DNA from: Treponema sp.
GTDB lineage: Bacteria > Spirochaetota > Spirochaetia > Treponematales > Treponemataceae
Direction of reading: 5' to 3'
Assembly: GCA_017551545.1 (NCBI GenBank)
Contig: JAFZLJ010000119.1
Coordinates: 19,690-83,689, forward strand
DNA: 64,000 nucleotides
The notes under the pieces were generated by a model. It was not told the DNA's origin. It made no database searches and saw only the letters and a list, made by a program, of their open reading frames with translations. The position numbers and the translations under genes are program-made. Position 1 is the stretch's first letter. The number at the start of each line of letters is the position of its first letter. Shown here piece by piece: positions 38,963-48,155 of the stretch.

Positions 38963-39961
38963 TTGGAAGTTCCAGTAAATGAAATTGTAACAGGAAGAAA
39001 ATGCTTTTTTATATTGCCGGATTTGTCTCTTATGCCGGAAAGCTTTGTAGAAGATTTATTTGCACTTGGATTTGAATGCTATTACATTGGTAACGACGGA
39101 CGAACACCAATTCAGAAAAAAATAAACAGTATTCTGTCTTTGTTTAAAGATGTAATCATTTATATAAACATTGACTATGAAATTTATGATTTGAAATGGC
39201 CGGAATACATAAGTAAATTATTATCAAAAAAAGCAACCAGAGAACAATTAGGTATTATGTTTGCCAAAAGGCAGAGTGCTGTTGAAAACAAAAATATTGA
39301 GCAGACTTATTTTAAAGAGCTTCAGCTTCAGCGCGGATACATTCAGCTTGAGTATCAGAAAAAATATAATTTTGAAATTATCGCAAGAACTTTGTTTAAC
39401 AATCAGGCACAGGGAAGACGAAAGGCAATTCGTGCTCTTTGTTCAAAAGCCTGTACCTACAAATTTTCCTTTGGAGACAATAAAGATACTTTCTTTGGTT
39501 CTTTGCAGGATATAAGTCTTTCGCATTTTACAATTCTTGTAGAAAACGAACCTCTTCCTATAAAGCTCTATGAAAAAATTCATGATATTCATTTTAGTTT
39601 AAAAGGAACTTTATTCCAGACGGATGCCATTCTTGTAATGGAGCGTGCAGTTGGTGAAAATAACAGGCTCTATGTATTTTCTTTTGTAACTTCAACTGGG
39701 GCCAATGGGCTTGATGACCGCACAAAATCAACTATTGTTCCTGTTTTACACGACATGGTTTCGGTAAATTGTATTCAACTGTTGAAAACTGAGTATCAGA
39801 AAGAAATTCCGGAAGAAAAAGAAGAGGCTGCAGAAGGCGCCACAGAAGAAGTCATTACAAAAAGAAAAGAACCCGAAATTGACCCGGAAATAGCTGCTCT
39901 TTATGTAGAAGCTGAAAAAAAAGAATCTGAAGAAACTGAAGAGCCGAAAGAAAAAGAATAG
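38963..39961 (+). CDS. Protein with a PilZ-like domain, function unknown
   Basis: This 332-residue protein starts with TTG (GAGG 6 nt upstream). The N-terminal ~110 residues are alpha/beta. Residues ~150-200 have a possible PilZ signature (QGRRKAIRA, then LQDISLSHFTILV), though the second motif lacks the usual Gly, so c-di-GMP binding is uncertain. The C-terminal ~50 residues are an acidic Glu/Lys tail, probably disordered. It was likely transcribed independently of the symporter. It is more like a Treponema-specific protein than a standard family. Confidence 0.65.
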   Translation: MEVPVNEIVTGRKCFFILPDLSLMPESFVEDLFALGFECYYIGNDGRTPIQKKINSILSLFKDVIIYINIDYEIYDLKWPEYISKLLSKKATREQLGIMFAKRQSAVENKNIEQTYFKELQLQRGYIQLEYQKKYNFEIIARTLFNNQAQGRRKAIRALCSKACTYKFSFGDNKDTFFGSLQDISLSHFTILVENEPLPIKLYEKIHDIHFSLKGTLFQTDAILVMERAVGENNRLYVFSFVTSTGANGLDDRTKSTIVPVLHDMVSVNCIQLLKTEYQKEIPEEKEEAAEGATEEVITKRKEPEIDPEIAALYVEAEKKESEETEEPKEKE

Positions 39962-39964
39962 CGT

Positions 39965-40031
39965 GTCATGTTCGGGCTTGACCCGGACATCTGTTCTTAA
40001 AAAAGATTGCCGGGTCAAGCCCGGCAATGAC
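39965..40031. repeat. Family A repeat (copy 3)
   Basis: The first half (gtcatgttcgggcttgaccc...) is diverged; the second half (attgccggg-tcaag-cccggcaat) is a perfect 9-bp hairpin. It lies between the PilZ-like gene and tex. Confidence 0.85.
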
Positions 40032-40056
40032 ATATTTTTTTATAAGGTGGGACATT

Positions 40057-42456
40057 ATGGAATTCACAACAGAAAGCATTGACGCTTTGGCCGTTAATGA
40101 AGTCGACATTATGAAAAAAATTGCGGAAGAGCTGAATATTCGTGTTCAGCAGGTAAGCGCGGTTATCAGTCTTGTAGAGGAAGGCTGTACCATTCCGTTT
40201 ATCAGCCGCTACCGTAAAGAAAAGCACGACAACCTTGATGAAGTTCAGGTTCGTGACTGCGATCACTTGTATAAATCTTATCATAACCTTGAAGACAGAC
40301 GTCTTGAAATTGTAAAAGGCATTTTTGCTCAGGGTAAGCTTACAGAAACTTTGTACAATGCCGTTATGTCTGCAACAACTCTTACTGCGCTTGAAGATCT
40401 TTGGGCACCGTTTAAGAAAAAGAAGAAGACTCGCGGAATGATTGCGGCAGAAAAAGGACTTGAACCTTTGGCTGATTTTATTCTTGCTGACCACGACGAC
40501 GGAGCCTGCGAAAAAGAAGCAGAAAAGTTTATAAAGACTGATAACGAAAATGCAGAACTCAATGTAGAAACTTCTGCCGACGCTCTTGCCGGTGCAAAGG
40601 ATATTATTGCAGAACGAGTTAGTCAGGAAACTGCAAACCGCGACACAGTTCATGCGCTTTATATGAAAACCGGAAACATTGTTACAAAGGGAATTGTTCC
40701 TGAAGGCCAGGACGCTACTGTTGCAGAAAACACAAGCACTTACAAAATGTATTGGGACTACAAGGAGCCGCTGGACCAGGTAAAGCCTCACCGCATTCTT
40801 GCAATAAACCGTGGCGAACGGGAAGGTGCTCTTGAAGTTACAATTGATATTGATGTTGATGCGGCAGTTGCAGCCCTCCAGTGCCATGCAGAAATCCACA
40901 ATACTTATCATAAGGATGCTATTGAAGACGGCGTTGTACGTTTGTTGTCGCCGGCAGTTGTGCGTGAGATCCGCAGTGACGAAGCAGACGAAGCGGACGA
41001 GCATGGAATTGGAATCTTCAGTGAAAACTTGAAGAACCTTTTGATGACTCAGCCGATTAAGGGAAGCCGCGTTTTGGGAATTGACCCAGGTATCCGTACC
41101 GGTACAAAGTGTGCCGCCCTTGATGAAACAGGAAAATATCTTGGTTACTTTAAGTTCTTCCAGGTAACAGACCCTGATGGCTCTTACAAAATGATTAATG
41201 ACGCAATCGACAAATATGATATTCAGGTTGTAGCAGTTGGTAACGGAACAGGCAGCCAGGAAGTTCAGGCAATCGTAAGCCGTGTAATCAGCGAAAATTA
41301 TACAGATGTTGTTTATACAGTTGTAGATGAGTCCGGTGCTTCTGTTTATTCTGCAAGCGACATTGCGCGCGAAGAATTCCCTGACCTTGACCTTACAATT
41401 CGTGGTGCAATTTCTATGGGCCGCCGCCTTCAGGATCCGCTCAGCGAACTTGTTAAGATTGACCCAAAGGCAATTGGTGTTGGACTTTACCAGCACGACG
41501 TAAACCAGAAAAAGCTTGCAGACCAGCTTGATGAAGTTGTAGGCTCTGTTGTAAATAATGTTGGTGTAAACCTGAATACTGCCAGCTACTCGCTTCTCAA
41601 ATATGTTTCCGGCATCAACGCAACTACAGCAAAGAAAATTGTTGCATACCGCGATTCAAACGGAAAAATCACAAGCCGCGAAGACCTTAAAAAAGTTCCG
41701 GGGCTTGGACCAAAGGCATTTGAACAGTGCGCAGGCTTCCTTAAAATTGCCGAAAGCTCTGACCCATTGGACAACACCTGGGTTCACCCTGAAAATTATG
41801 ATGCAGCCCGCGAAGTTCTCCCAATGATTCAGGCCGGACAGAGCGTTCCTGCAAGCAAGATTGACGAAATTGCAGCCAAATACAACATTGGTGTTACAAC
41901 AGTGCGCGACATTGTAGAAGAGCTTCAGAAGCCTAACCGCGACCCTCGTGACGGATATCCTGCTCCAATCATGCAGAAGGGTGTTCTTCAGTTTGAAGAC
42001 CTTAAGGAAGGCATGAAGGTAACAGGAAAAATCAAAAACGTAGTAGACTTTGGTGCGTTTGTAGATATCGGTTTGCACGAAACTGGCCTTGTTCACCTTA
42101 GCGAACTCAGCGATAACTTTGTAAACGACCCTATGGAAGTTGTAAAAGTAGGTGATGTATTTGAGTTCACAATCATAAACCTGGACAAAGACCGCCGCCG
42201 CATAGGCCTTTCCTTAAAGAGCGACGCCATGAGCCGAATCGGACAATCTAATGAAGGACGAAAGCCGGGAACTCAAAAACAGCCGGGGTCCCTGAGCGCG
42301 TCGAAGGGCCACACACCAAACAACGGTCCTTCAAAAAAGGTCGTAGTAGTCAAAAAAACCGAAAAAAATGCCGATAATAGTAAAAATTCGCATAATTTTG
42401 ACAAAAATGATGACGGAATGAGTTACAATCCGTTCGCTGCGTTTTTTAATAAATAG
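40057..42456 (+). CDS. tex: Tex family transcription accessory / RNA-binding protein
   Basis: This 799-residue protein is full length for Tex. It opens with the helical Tex N domain (EELNIRVQQVSAVISLVEEGCTIPFISRYRKE) and has a YqgF-like RNase H fold (~335-460) with GIDPGIRTGTKCA. The HhH repeats carry YVSGINATTAKKIVAYRDSNGKITSREDLKKVPGLG, and the S1 domain (~645-720) has GMKVTGKIKNVVDFGAFVDIGL. The C-terminal tail is Lys/Asn-rich and includes a family C repeat (~744-752, PGSLSASKG). Start at 40057: AAGGTGG lies 8 nt upstream; an in-frame ATG at 40027 lies in a repeat. Confidence 0.96.
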   Translation: MEFTTESIDALAVNEVDIMKKIAEELNIRVQQVSAVISLVEEGCTIPFISRYRKEKHDNLDEVQVRDCDHLYKSYHNLEDRRLEIVKGIFAQGKLTETLYNAVMSATTLTALEDLWAPFKKKKKTRGMIAAEKGLEPLADFILADHDDGACEKEAEKFIKTDNENAELNVETSADALAGAKDIIAERVSQETANRDTVHALYMKTGNIVTKGIVPEGQDATVAENTSTYKMYWDYKEPLDQVKPHRILAINRGEREGALEVTIDIDVDAAVAALQCHAEIHNTYHKDAIEDGVVRLLSPAVVREIRSDEADEADEHGIGIFSENLKNLLMTQPIKGSRVLGIDPGIRTGTKCAALDETGKYLGYFKFFQVTDPDGSYKMINDAIDKYDIQVVAVGNGTGSQEVQAIVSRVISENYTDVVYTVVDESGASVYSASDIAREEFPDLDLTIRGAISMGRRLQDPLSELVKIDPKAIGVGLYQHDVNQKKLADQLDEVVGSVVNNVGVNLNTASYSLLKYVSGINATTAKKIVAYRDSNGKITSREDLKKVPGLGPKAFEQCAGFLKIAESSDPLDNTWVHPENYDAAREVLPMIQAGQSVPASKIDEIAAKYNIGVTTVRDIVEELQKPNRDPRDGYPAPIMQKGVLQFEDLKEGMKVTGKIKNVVDFGAFVDIGLHETGLVHLSELSDNFVNDPMEVVKVGDVFEFTIINLDKDRRRIGLSLKSDAMSRIGQSNEGRKPGTQKQPGSLSASKGHTPNNGPSKKVVVVKKTEKNADNSKNSHNFDKNDDGMSYNPFAAFFNK
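42285..42310. repeat. Family C repeat inside tex
   Basis: It reads ggggtccctgagcgcgtcga and continues agggcc. It encodes GSLSASKG in the disordered tail of Tex. Confidence 0.9.
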
Positions 42457-42465
42457 TGTAAAAAA

Positions 42466-42489
42466 CAAAAATTTATGCTATAATTTTTG
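42466..42489 (+). promoter_or_regulatory. -10 box inside a palindrome upstream of the large lipoprotein gene
   Basis: CAAAAATT (42466-42473) and AATTTTTG (42482-42489) form an 8-bp inverted repeat. TATAAT (42479-42484) overlaps its right arm. The lipoprotein Shine-Dalgarno (AAGGAG) follows shortly downstream. Confidence 0.45.
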
Positions 42490-42509
42490 CACTAAAAGGA
42501 GTGATGCGT

Positions 42510-45002
42510 ATGAAGAAACAATTAAAAACTCTTTTTGCGACTTTATCGTTCTCGCTGATTTTTATGGGCTGTGGTTTAAATACCCTTCAGGTTCCAAAAG
42601 AAGTAAAGCTCAAGACAAAAGCAAAATATGAATTTTCCGTATTGGATTTTGATACTTCAAAAGAAAACAGCAAAATCAAACTGTCTGATTATTTTGATAT
42701 TGGTAAAATGCTGCAAGAAAAATCAAGTGACAGCTTTGAAATTTTAAAATATCGCGAGGCAGACGCTTACCAGCAGTTCCTTATACATATGTCTTTGCCA
42801 GAGACAGAATTTGACTTGTCCGAAGCCTTTAAAAACATGGATTTTGCCGACAAAATGACAGGCTTTGATATTAATAAAACAATTCAAATCCCTGCAATTC
42901 CGAATGCAAAGCAGACTCAGTACATAGACATGGATAATATTCGGGCTCAGTTAAATACTATTGTAACTTGTATCGGAACAACTAGTGATTCAGATCTTGA
43001 GATAGGTTTTACAAGTTTTACAACAGTAGAATATGAATCCGGATATTTTGTTGTAACTGGTACTATTCCAGATGGCGCTACAGTTAAATTATTTGATGGT
43101 TCTACACAAATATCCTCTGGAACCTTCTCTTCTGGTGTAGCCGAACTGAATATTGGTGGTAAAACAATTAAAGGCACCGGAATGATACTTAAGTTCACAG
43201 ATACAACTGGAGCCGATTTTAGTGCTACTGTAAAAACTGGCAGCAAGCTTAAAAAAGCAACCGGTGTTACTGTAGCAAGCGTTCCTGTAACAGTAAATGA
43301 CATTACCTTGCCGGCTTCAATCCCGGATGAAATAGAAGCCTGTTCTGTAGGCCAAGGAACATTAACTGTAGACATAAAGGTTCCGGCCAGCTGGTCTACC
43401 AATATCATAGATGATTATGAAATCGCTTTGACTGGTGGTGTAACTGCAAACTGTACAAATACATCAAAAACTGCAGATTTAAGTGGACAAAGCTTGTCTA
43501 ATACAAATATTACAGCAAAAACAAATCTTTCGCTTAATTTTAGTGATTCTACAATCACCTTTGGCAGTGGAAACACATATAAGCCTTGTGTAGAAGTTAC
43601 TGTAGATATCAAGAAATTTACAGCAACTGTTAAACTGGATGATTCTTATAATACTGCTATCAATGCAAATCAGTCGACAGACGAAATTAAAGAATATGTA
43701 AATTCAATTGCTTTGTTACCAAGTGGTTTTGATGTTACTGCAAAAAATACCCTTCCAGAAGGAAATAATATAGGTTTGGAAATAAGTTCTGGATTCTTTG
43801 GAATGACTAATGTTACAAAAACAATAAGCTCAGGAACTGCTTCTACACAAAAACTGGAATTCCGAGGAGAAGAAAAAACTGTAGATTTTAGTACTGTCTC
43901 AATGTTTGATGTTACAGGTGTTATAACTTTACCAGCTTATAATTCTTCTGAAAAAACCTTTACTGTAACTGATGTAGTTCCTGGGAAAGAATATGAACTT
44001 TCTTTGACAGTTACTCCTTTCATAGATTGGGCTTCAGCTGAGGTAAAATTACCGGACGAATTAGCAACAGGTTATTCTGGAGATATGTCTATTGGTCTAA
44101 ACAAAAAGACTCTGTTTGAATCTTTCGACAGCGAAAATACTATAGCACCTAACCTTAAAATAAAGTCTTTGCCTCTTTACCTTTATGCAAGTGTTCCAGA
44201 TACAGTATTTACAGGATTAAAGTTTAATGGAAAATTTGATTATTATTATGGCACAAAGGATGAAAACACAGGTTATATTACTCCTATAACTACAGAAACA
44301 ACTCTTTCTAATAAAGAAATTACATTTATTCAATTACCAGAATTCAAAAAGAATGCAAATGATGAAGTTTTAAAACTAAGCAAAAAGCCAGAAGCTATAG
44401 AATTTGCACCTGCAATTAATAATCCTCCAGATACAGGTTCTCTTTGTATAAAGTATAATGTAACTCCTAACGGAGGAAGTAGTACTTATAATATTACAAA
44501 AGCCCAGATTGAAGAATTAAAAACCCAGGGCAAAGCTTCTATAAAAATAGACATTGTCTTCATTCTTTCAATGAACTTTGATGTTACAAATGATATAGAA
44601 CTTGATTTGATGAAAATCATGAAAAAGGATACCGGAGACTTGTTTGGCAGATCTGAACCAACCTCTACGGGAGATATTGATAAGTATATAGGTCTTGCAA
44701 AATCTTCTACTATTACGCTGACAAACATAACTCTTCCTTTCTCTGGAGATCTAGAGCTTCTTGTTGATATGCTCAATGATGGCACTGGAAAATCAAGATC
44801 AATTAGTGACGGAGGTTCTTATTCTGTTTCCGTGAATCCAGAAAAGCTGATTAAAAAATATCCGCTTCAGCCAGAAGTCAAACTAACAGTCAAATCTGGT
44901 ACTTTAACGCTTCCAAGAGAACTCAAGGCCAGTGGAAAATTAAAACTTGGAATAGATGCCGAGGGTGAAATCCCAATCTATCCGTTTAATGCGCAGGACT
45001 AA
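42510..45002 (+). CDS. Large lipoprotein of unknown function
   Basis: This 830-residue protein has a lipoprotein signal (MKKQLKTLFATLSFSLIFMGC; lipobox Cys at ~21). The rest is Thr/Ser/Val/Lys-rich and strand-dominated, with repeated immunoglobulin-like or beta-sandwich character and no catalytic motif I recognise. I chose the ATG at 42510 since AGGAG lies 9 nt upstream; two other in-frame starts (42501, 42504) sit too near the Shine-Dalgarno. The barrel-like gene after it starts 12 nt downstream, so they probably act together at the outer membrane. Confidence 0.8.
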   Translation: MKKQLKTLFATLSFSLIFMGCGLNTLQVPKEVKLKTKAKYEFSVLDFDTSKENSKIKLSDYFDIGKMLQEKSSDSFEILKYREADAYQQFLIHMSLPETEFDLSEAFKNMDFADKMTGFDINKTIQIPAIPNAKQTQYIDMDNIRAQLNTIVTCIGTTSDSDLEIGFTSFTTVEYESGYFVVTGTIPDGATVKLFDGSTQISSGTFSSGVAELNIGGKTIKGTGMILKFTDTTGADFSATVKTGSKLKKATGVTVASVPVTVNDITLPASIPDEIEACSVGQGTLTVDIKVPASWSTNIIDDYEIALTGGVTANCTNTSKTADLSGQSLSNTNITAKTNLSLNFSDSTITFGSGNTYKPCVEVTVDIKKFTATVKLDDSYNTAINANQSTDEIKEYVNSIALLPSGFDVTAKNTLPEGNNIGLEISSGFFGMTNVTKTISSGTASTQKLEFRGEEKTVDFSTVSMFDVTGVITLPAYNSSEKTFTVTDVVPGKEYELSLTVTPFIDWASAEVKLPDELATGYSGDMSIGLNKKTLFESFDSENTIAPNLKIKSLPLYLYASVPDTVFTGLKFNGKFDYYYGTKDENTGYITPITTETTLSNKEITFIQLPEFKKNANDEVLKLSKKPEAIEFAPAINNPPDTGSLCIKYNVTPNGGSSTYNITKAQIEELKTQGKASIKIDIVFILSMNFDVTNDIELDLMKIMKKDTGDLFGRSEPTSTGDIDKYIGLAKSSTITLTNITLPFSGDLELLVDMLNDGTGKSRSISDGGSYSVSVNPEKLIKKYPLQPEVKLTVKSGTLTLPRELKASGKLKLGIDAEGEIPIYPFNAQD

Positions 45003-45014
45003 GGAGGTGAGAAA

Positions 45015-46319
45015 ATGAAAAAAATAGCTATTGTTTTTGCTTTATTAATATCATTTGTTGGCACCTCTTTTGCAAAGAATCCGTTTGCACACAGATTCTT
45101 TGAAGTAAGGGTAGATGTTCCTGTTGAAGTTTCGAACAATCTTGTAAGTCTTAAAGAAGTTATGCAGGAATCTGTTGTAATTGATTTAAGCGAAATTGCC
45201 GAAAAAGTTGCTTTTAAGGGTGCTGCAATTAAAGCTTTTGCGGCTCCAACTTTTTCTTTGAATCTTGATATTCCACACGGACTTATTCTTGGTCTTTCTG
45301 TTGGAGTAGAAGGAGATGCAAGCGTTGGTCTTTCAAAGGATTTGTTTGAATTCCTTGGAAACGGTAATGTTGGAATGGGTGATGACTTTGTAGTACAAAC
45401 TTCAAATACATATGCCGACATTTTTGCTACTGCAACTGTAAAAGGCGGCTGGAACTTCAAAAAATCAAAAATTGAATTTGAAGGAACAGCTTTCAGTACA
45501 TTAGCACACTTCGATGCAAGCCAGACTTCTGCCAGAGTGTTTATGAAAGACAACAAGGTTGGTGTACAGGCAAACCTCGAAGCAAAAGGTTATTCAAATT
45601 GTGATCTGGCTAATATATCTGATGTTCAGGGTATTTTGAGTTCTATTGGTGACGGCATTGGTTTTGATGTTGGTGCAAAATATCAAAGAGAGCTTTTCAA
45701 ATTCCTTACTGTTGGAGCACAGGCTCGTATTCCAATTGTACCAAGCCGTTTGAACACAGGTTATAACGTTACCTATACTTACGATAAATACCTTGGTTTT
45801 GATGAATTTGTTGGTATGGGCGGAGATGACGGTGATGACGGAAGTTCTTCTGAAGTTCCTCAGTATCAGGAAGGTGATGATGAAGATCTTACAGGTTTAG
45901 AAGCAATTCTTGGTAAGCCTATAAAGCTTGATACACCATATGCTATTCACCGTCCATTGAAGTTTGGAATCAGTGCCGATTTCCATCCGTTTGGAACACT
46001 TCTTTCTACAACAGGCTACGTTGGTGTTGGTTTCAGACATCCGTTTGCTTCTGCAATCAATAAGAGTAACGGCGGTGTTGATGAAACTCAGTTCTATTTT
46101 GATTACTCAATTGGCGGACGCCTTAGCCTTTGGAATGTTTTGAGCTTCTCGCTTTCACATTCTTACATGGATGAAGTTTTCAAGAATCAGTTTACTGTTG
46201 AACTTAATATCCGTCTTCTGGAAGTTGATGCAGGAGTTTCATTCCAATCAACAAACTTTGCCCAGAGCTTTACAGGTGCCGGTGTTGGAGCATTTGTAAC
46301 ACTTTGTGTAGGATTCTAA
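45015..46319 (+). CDS. Probable outer-membrane beta-barrel protein
   Basis: This 434-residue protein has a signal peptide (MKKIAIVFALLISFVGTSFA) and alternating amphipathic strands with aromatic girdle residues (GISADFHPFGTLLSTTGYVGVGF, YFDYSIGGRLSLWNVLSFSLSHSYM). It ends GVGAFVTLCVGF, a terminal Phe typical of barrel proteins. An acidic, Gly/Asp-rich insert (~273-300, GGDDGDDGSSSE) could be a surface or calcium-binding loop. A near-perfect Shine-Dalgarno (AAGGAGGTGA) precedes it. It probably pairs with the lipoprotein upstream. No named family is recognised. Confidence 0.75.
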   Translation: MKKIAIVFALLISFVGTSFAKNPFAHRFFEVRVDVPVEVSNNLVSLKEVMQESVVIDLSEIAEKVAFKGAAIKAFAAPTFSLNLDIPHGLILGLSVGVEGDASVGLSKDLFEFLGNGNVGMGDDFVVQTSNTYADIFATATVKGGWNFKKSKIEFEGTAFSTLAHFDASQTSARVFMKDNKVGVQANLEAKGYSNCDLANISDVQGILSSIGDGIGFDVGAKYQRELFKFLTVGAQARIPIVPSRLNTGYNVTYTYDKYLGFDEFVGMGGDDGDDGSSSEVPQYQEGDDEDLTGLEAILGKPIKLDTPYAIHRPLKFGISADFHPFGTLLSTTGYVGVGFRHPFASAINKSNGGVDETQFYFDYSIGGRLSLWNVLSFSLSHSYMDEVFKNQFTVELNIRLLEVDAGVSFQSTNFAQSFTGAGVGAFVTLCVGF

Positions 46320-46332
46320 ACAGGGGGTCCTG

Positions 46333-46355
46333 TGCTTCGACAGGCTCAGCAACCG
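46333..46355. repeat. Degenerate family C repeat, intergenic
   Basis: The core gcttcgacaggctcag is kept; the ends have diverged. It lies in the 37-bp gap between convergent genes. Confidence 0.6.
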
Positions 46356-46356
46356 C

Positions 46357-47061
46357 TTAATAGGGCACGGTTTCAATTTTTCCGGAAACTGTTGAAATAA
46401 TAAAATCAGGTGAGTCGTCTGAAAAAGGCGACTCATTTTTTTTGTAATAAATCTGTATTTTCCCGGAAATTGTTGCTACTTTTGAACTGGCTTGGGTTGG
46501 TTTTTCAAGTTCAACAAATATGTTACCCGAAGTATTTTTAATGTCTAAATATCCGGCAGAAACTTTTTGAAGGGTAATGTTGCCTGAAACACAACCTGCA
46601 TTTAGAAAATCTGTAGAAACAGCTGCAATATCAATTCGGCCGCTTGTATTTTTTATATAAAGGGCATTTTGAGCTTTAAGAATATCAGCTAAAAGATTTC
46701 CGCTTACTAATGAAATGTGCATTTCCTGCGCTAAAAAATCCTGAGGAATATATAAATAAACTGTGCAGTCGTTACCCAGAGTGGCTCTTTTTGTTTTAGT
46801 TGCAATTCTAAGCGAAGAAGAACGCTCGCCCAGTACAAGCGAAACATCCGGAATCTTTTTAATATTGTTAGAACCTATTTCTATAACTATTTCATCACCG
46901 TAAATCTGCGAAATCTTAAGGTTTTCATACGAAAGTGTAATATCAATGGAATCAAATCCTTCAAAAGCGAATGATTCATTGTATACAATATTCTTTGAAT
47001 CGGCAAAAAGTGCGCTTGCGAGAAACAGTGTTATTACAATTGCAAAAATCTTCTTATTCAT
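46357..47061 (-). CDS. Exported DUF4097-like protein (short)
   Basis: This 234-residue protein has a signal peptide (MNKKIFAIVITLFLASALFA) and a beta-helix or beta-roll-like body of the DUF4097 type: VYLYIPQDFLAQEMHISLVSGNLLADI, then the TSGxI turn motifs (NTSGRIDIAAV, NTSGNIFVEL, TISGKIQIYY). The function of such proteins is unknown; some sit in membrane-stress operons. It overlaps the end of the larger paralogue by 1 nt (TAATG), so the pair is translationally coupled. Confidence 0.8.
   Translation of the reverse strand: MNKKIFAIVITLFLASALFADSKNIVYNESFAFEGFDSIDITLSYENLKISQIYGDEIVIEIGSNNIKKIPDVSLVLGERSSSLRIATKTKRATLGNDCTVYLYIPQDFLAQEMHISLVSGNLLADILKAQNALYIKNTSGRIDIAAVSTDFLNAGCVSGNITLQKVSAGYLDIKNTSGNIFVELEKPTQASSKVATISGKIQIYYKKNESPFSDDSPDFIISTVSGKIETVPY
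46411..46443 (+). terminator. Terminator-like hairpin inside the convergent DUF4097-like gene
   Basis: The stem tgagtcg (46411-46417) and cgactca (46429-46435) has an 11-nt loop and eight T behind it (46436-46443) on the plus strand. It fits termination of the barrel-protein transcript, yet lies ~90 nt past its stop, inside the coding part of the opposite gene. Confidence 0.6.
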
Positions 47062-48098
47062 TAAAAAATCGGATCATCAAATGATACAACCGGAATATCT
47101 GACTCTGTCTGTTTTCCTATATTTACAACAGGATAATTACCTTCTATTGAATCAAGAGTAACTCTTCCAGATGTTGCAGAAAACATAACAAGAGGACCAC
47201 CTTCGTTCATATCGCGCTTGTAATTTACAGATGAAGAAACTTTTTCACCTGTCATTGTATTTATAAAAGCACCGCTTGTTGTCTTTGCGATAATTGAAAA
47301 ATCTGCATTTCCAGGAAGTGCTGTAAAGATTGTTCCACTTGTTGTAGAAACAGCAGTTTTGTCTGCAGGAACTGTCTGAAGTATAAGACCAACTGTACCG
47401 CTTGTAGCATTTACACCTAAGTTTTCAGTAACTGTGCCGTCTAAAGAAATTGAACCGCTTGTTGTATCAATGAAAGCATCTTCTGTATAAATCTGTGAAA
47501 GCTTTATTGAACCGCTTGTAGCTTTTGCAGAGAACATTGTTCCTTCAAATTGACCTACAGTTATAGAACCGCTTGTTGTTTCAACCTTAAGCTTTGCTCC
47601 AATTGAACTGTCTATTTTAATATCACCACTTGTTGCTGTAAAACTTGTGTCGTCGGCATTTGTTCGAAGTGCAAAGGTTTGATCTCCGCTTGTTGACACA
47701 ACATAAAGAACGCCTGCTTCAATACCTGTTTCTGAATTAATATCACCGCTTGTTGTTCTTAAGGCAACAACATCAAAAGAAGCTGAAGAAGGAAGTTTTA
47801 CAATAACAGTACAATCATAATTATTAAAGAAAAAACCGGAAGTCTTTTTTGATTTTATTGTGAGCTTTGAATTGGAAAAAGAAACGCTAGGTACGTAATT
47901 ATATTTATTGCAATATATATATACAAAAATAGTTTGTGAATCATTGCTTTGCTGAATAATAAGATTTTCCCATGACAAGTCTACGGAAATATTTTTAATA
48001 TTATAAGCATCTGCTGAATCTTCACTGAAAAGTTTTGGAAGTGAAAAGCCTGCAAATGATAAGCTTAAAAGAAGAATAGATAGAATTGCTTTTTTCAT
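47061..48098 (-). CDS. Exported DUF4097-like protein with ten TSG repeats
   Basis: This 345-residue protein has a signal peptide (MKKAILSILLLSLSFAGFS). After ~110 residues, a motif of the form [TA]TSGxI recurs about ten times, roughly every 18-22 residues (TTSGDI, ATSGDI, TTSGSI, ATSGSI, TTSGTI...), as expected for a right-handed beta-helix or roll. I chose the ATG at 48098 over one six codons upstream because GAGG lies 7 nt before it and the signal peptide begins there. It shares an operon with the shorter DUF4097-like protein. Function unknown; possibly cell-envelope sensing or adhesion. Confidence 0.82.
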   Translation of the reverse strand: MKKAILSILLLSLSFAGFSLPKLFSEDSADAYNIKNISVDLSWENLIIQQSNDSQTIFVYIYCNKYNYVPSVSFSNSKLTIKSKKTSGFFFNNYDCTVIVKLPSSASFDVVALRTTSGDINSETGIEAGVLYVVSTSGDQTFALRTNADDTSFTATSGDIKIDSSIGAKLKVETTSGSITVGQFEGTMFSAKATSGSIKLSQIYTEDAFIDTTSGSISLDGTVTENLGVNATSGTVGLILQTVPADKTAVSTTSGTIFTALPGNADFSIIAKTTSGAFINTMTGEKVSSSVNYKRDMNEGGPLVMFSATSGRVTLDSIEGNYPVVNIGKQTESDIPVVSFDDPIF

Positions 48099-48143
48099 GA
48101 TAACCTCTGAAATCATAATATATCATTTTTCAAAAAAATTGTG

Positions 48144-48149
48144 TATATT
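48144..48149 (+). promoter_or_regulatory. -10 box, leaderless start of the TrmH-type gene
   Basis: TATATT ends 6 nt before the ATG at 48156, with no Shine-Dalgarno. Confidence 0.55.
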
Positions 48150-48155
48150 AATTGT

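Noticed and set aside
40015..41496. A 493-codon open frame on the minus strand inside tex
   Set aside because: It is the shadow of the strongly conserved tex gene; its predicted protein is full of Cys/Asn/Phe, without motifs, and it runs into the neighbouring repeat.
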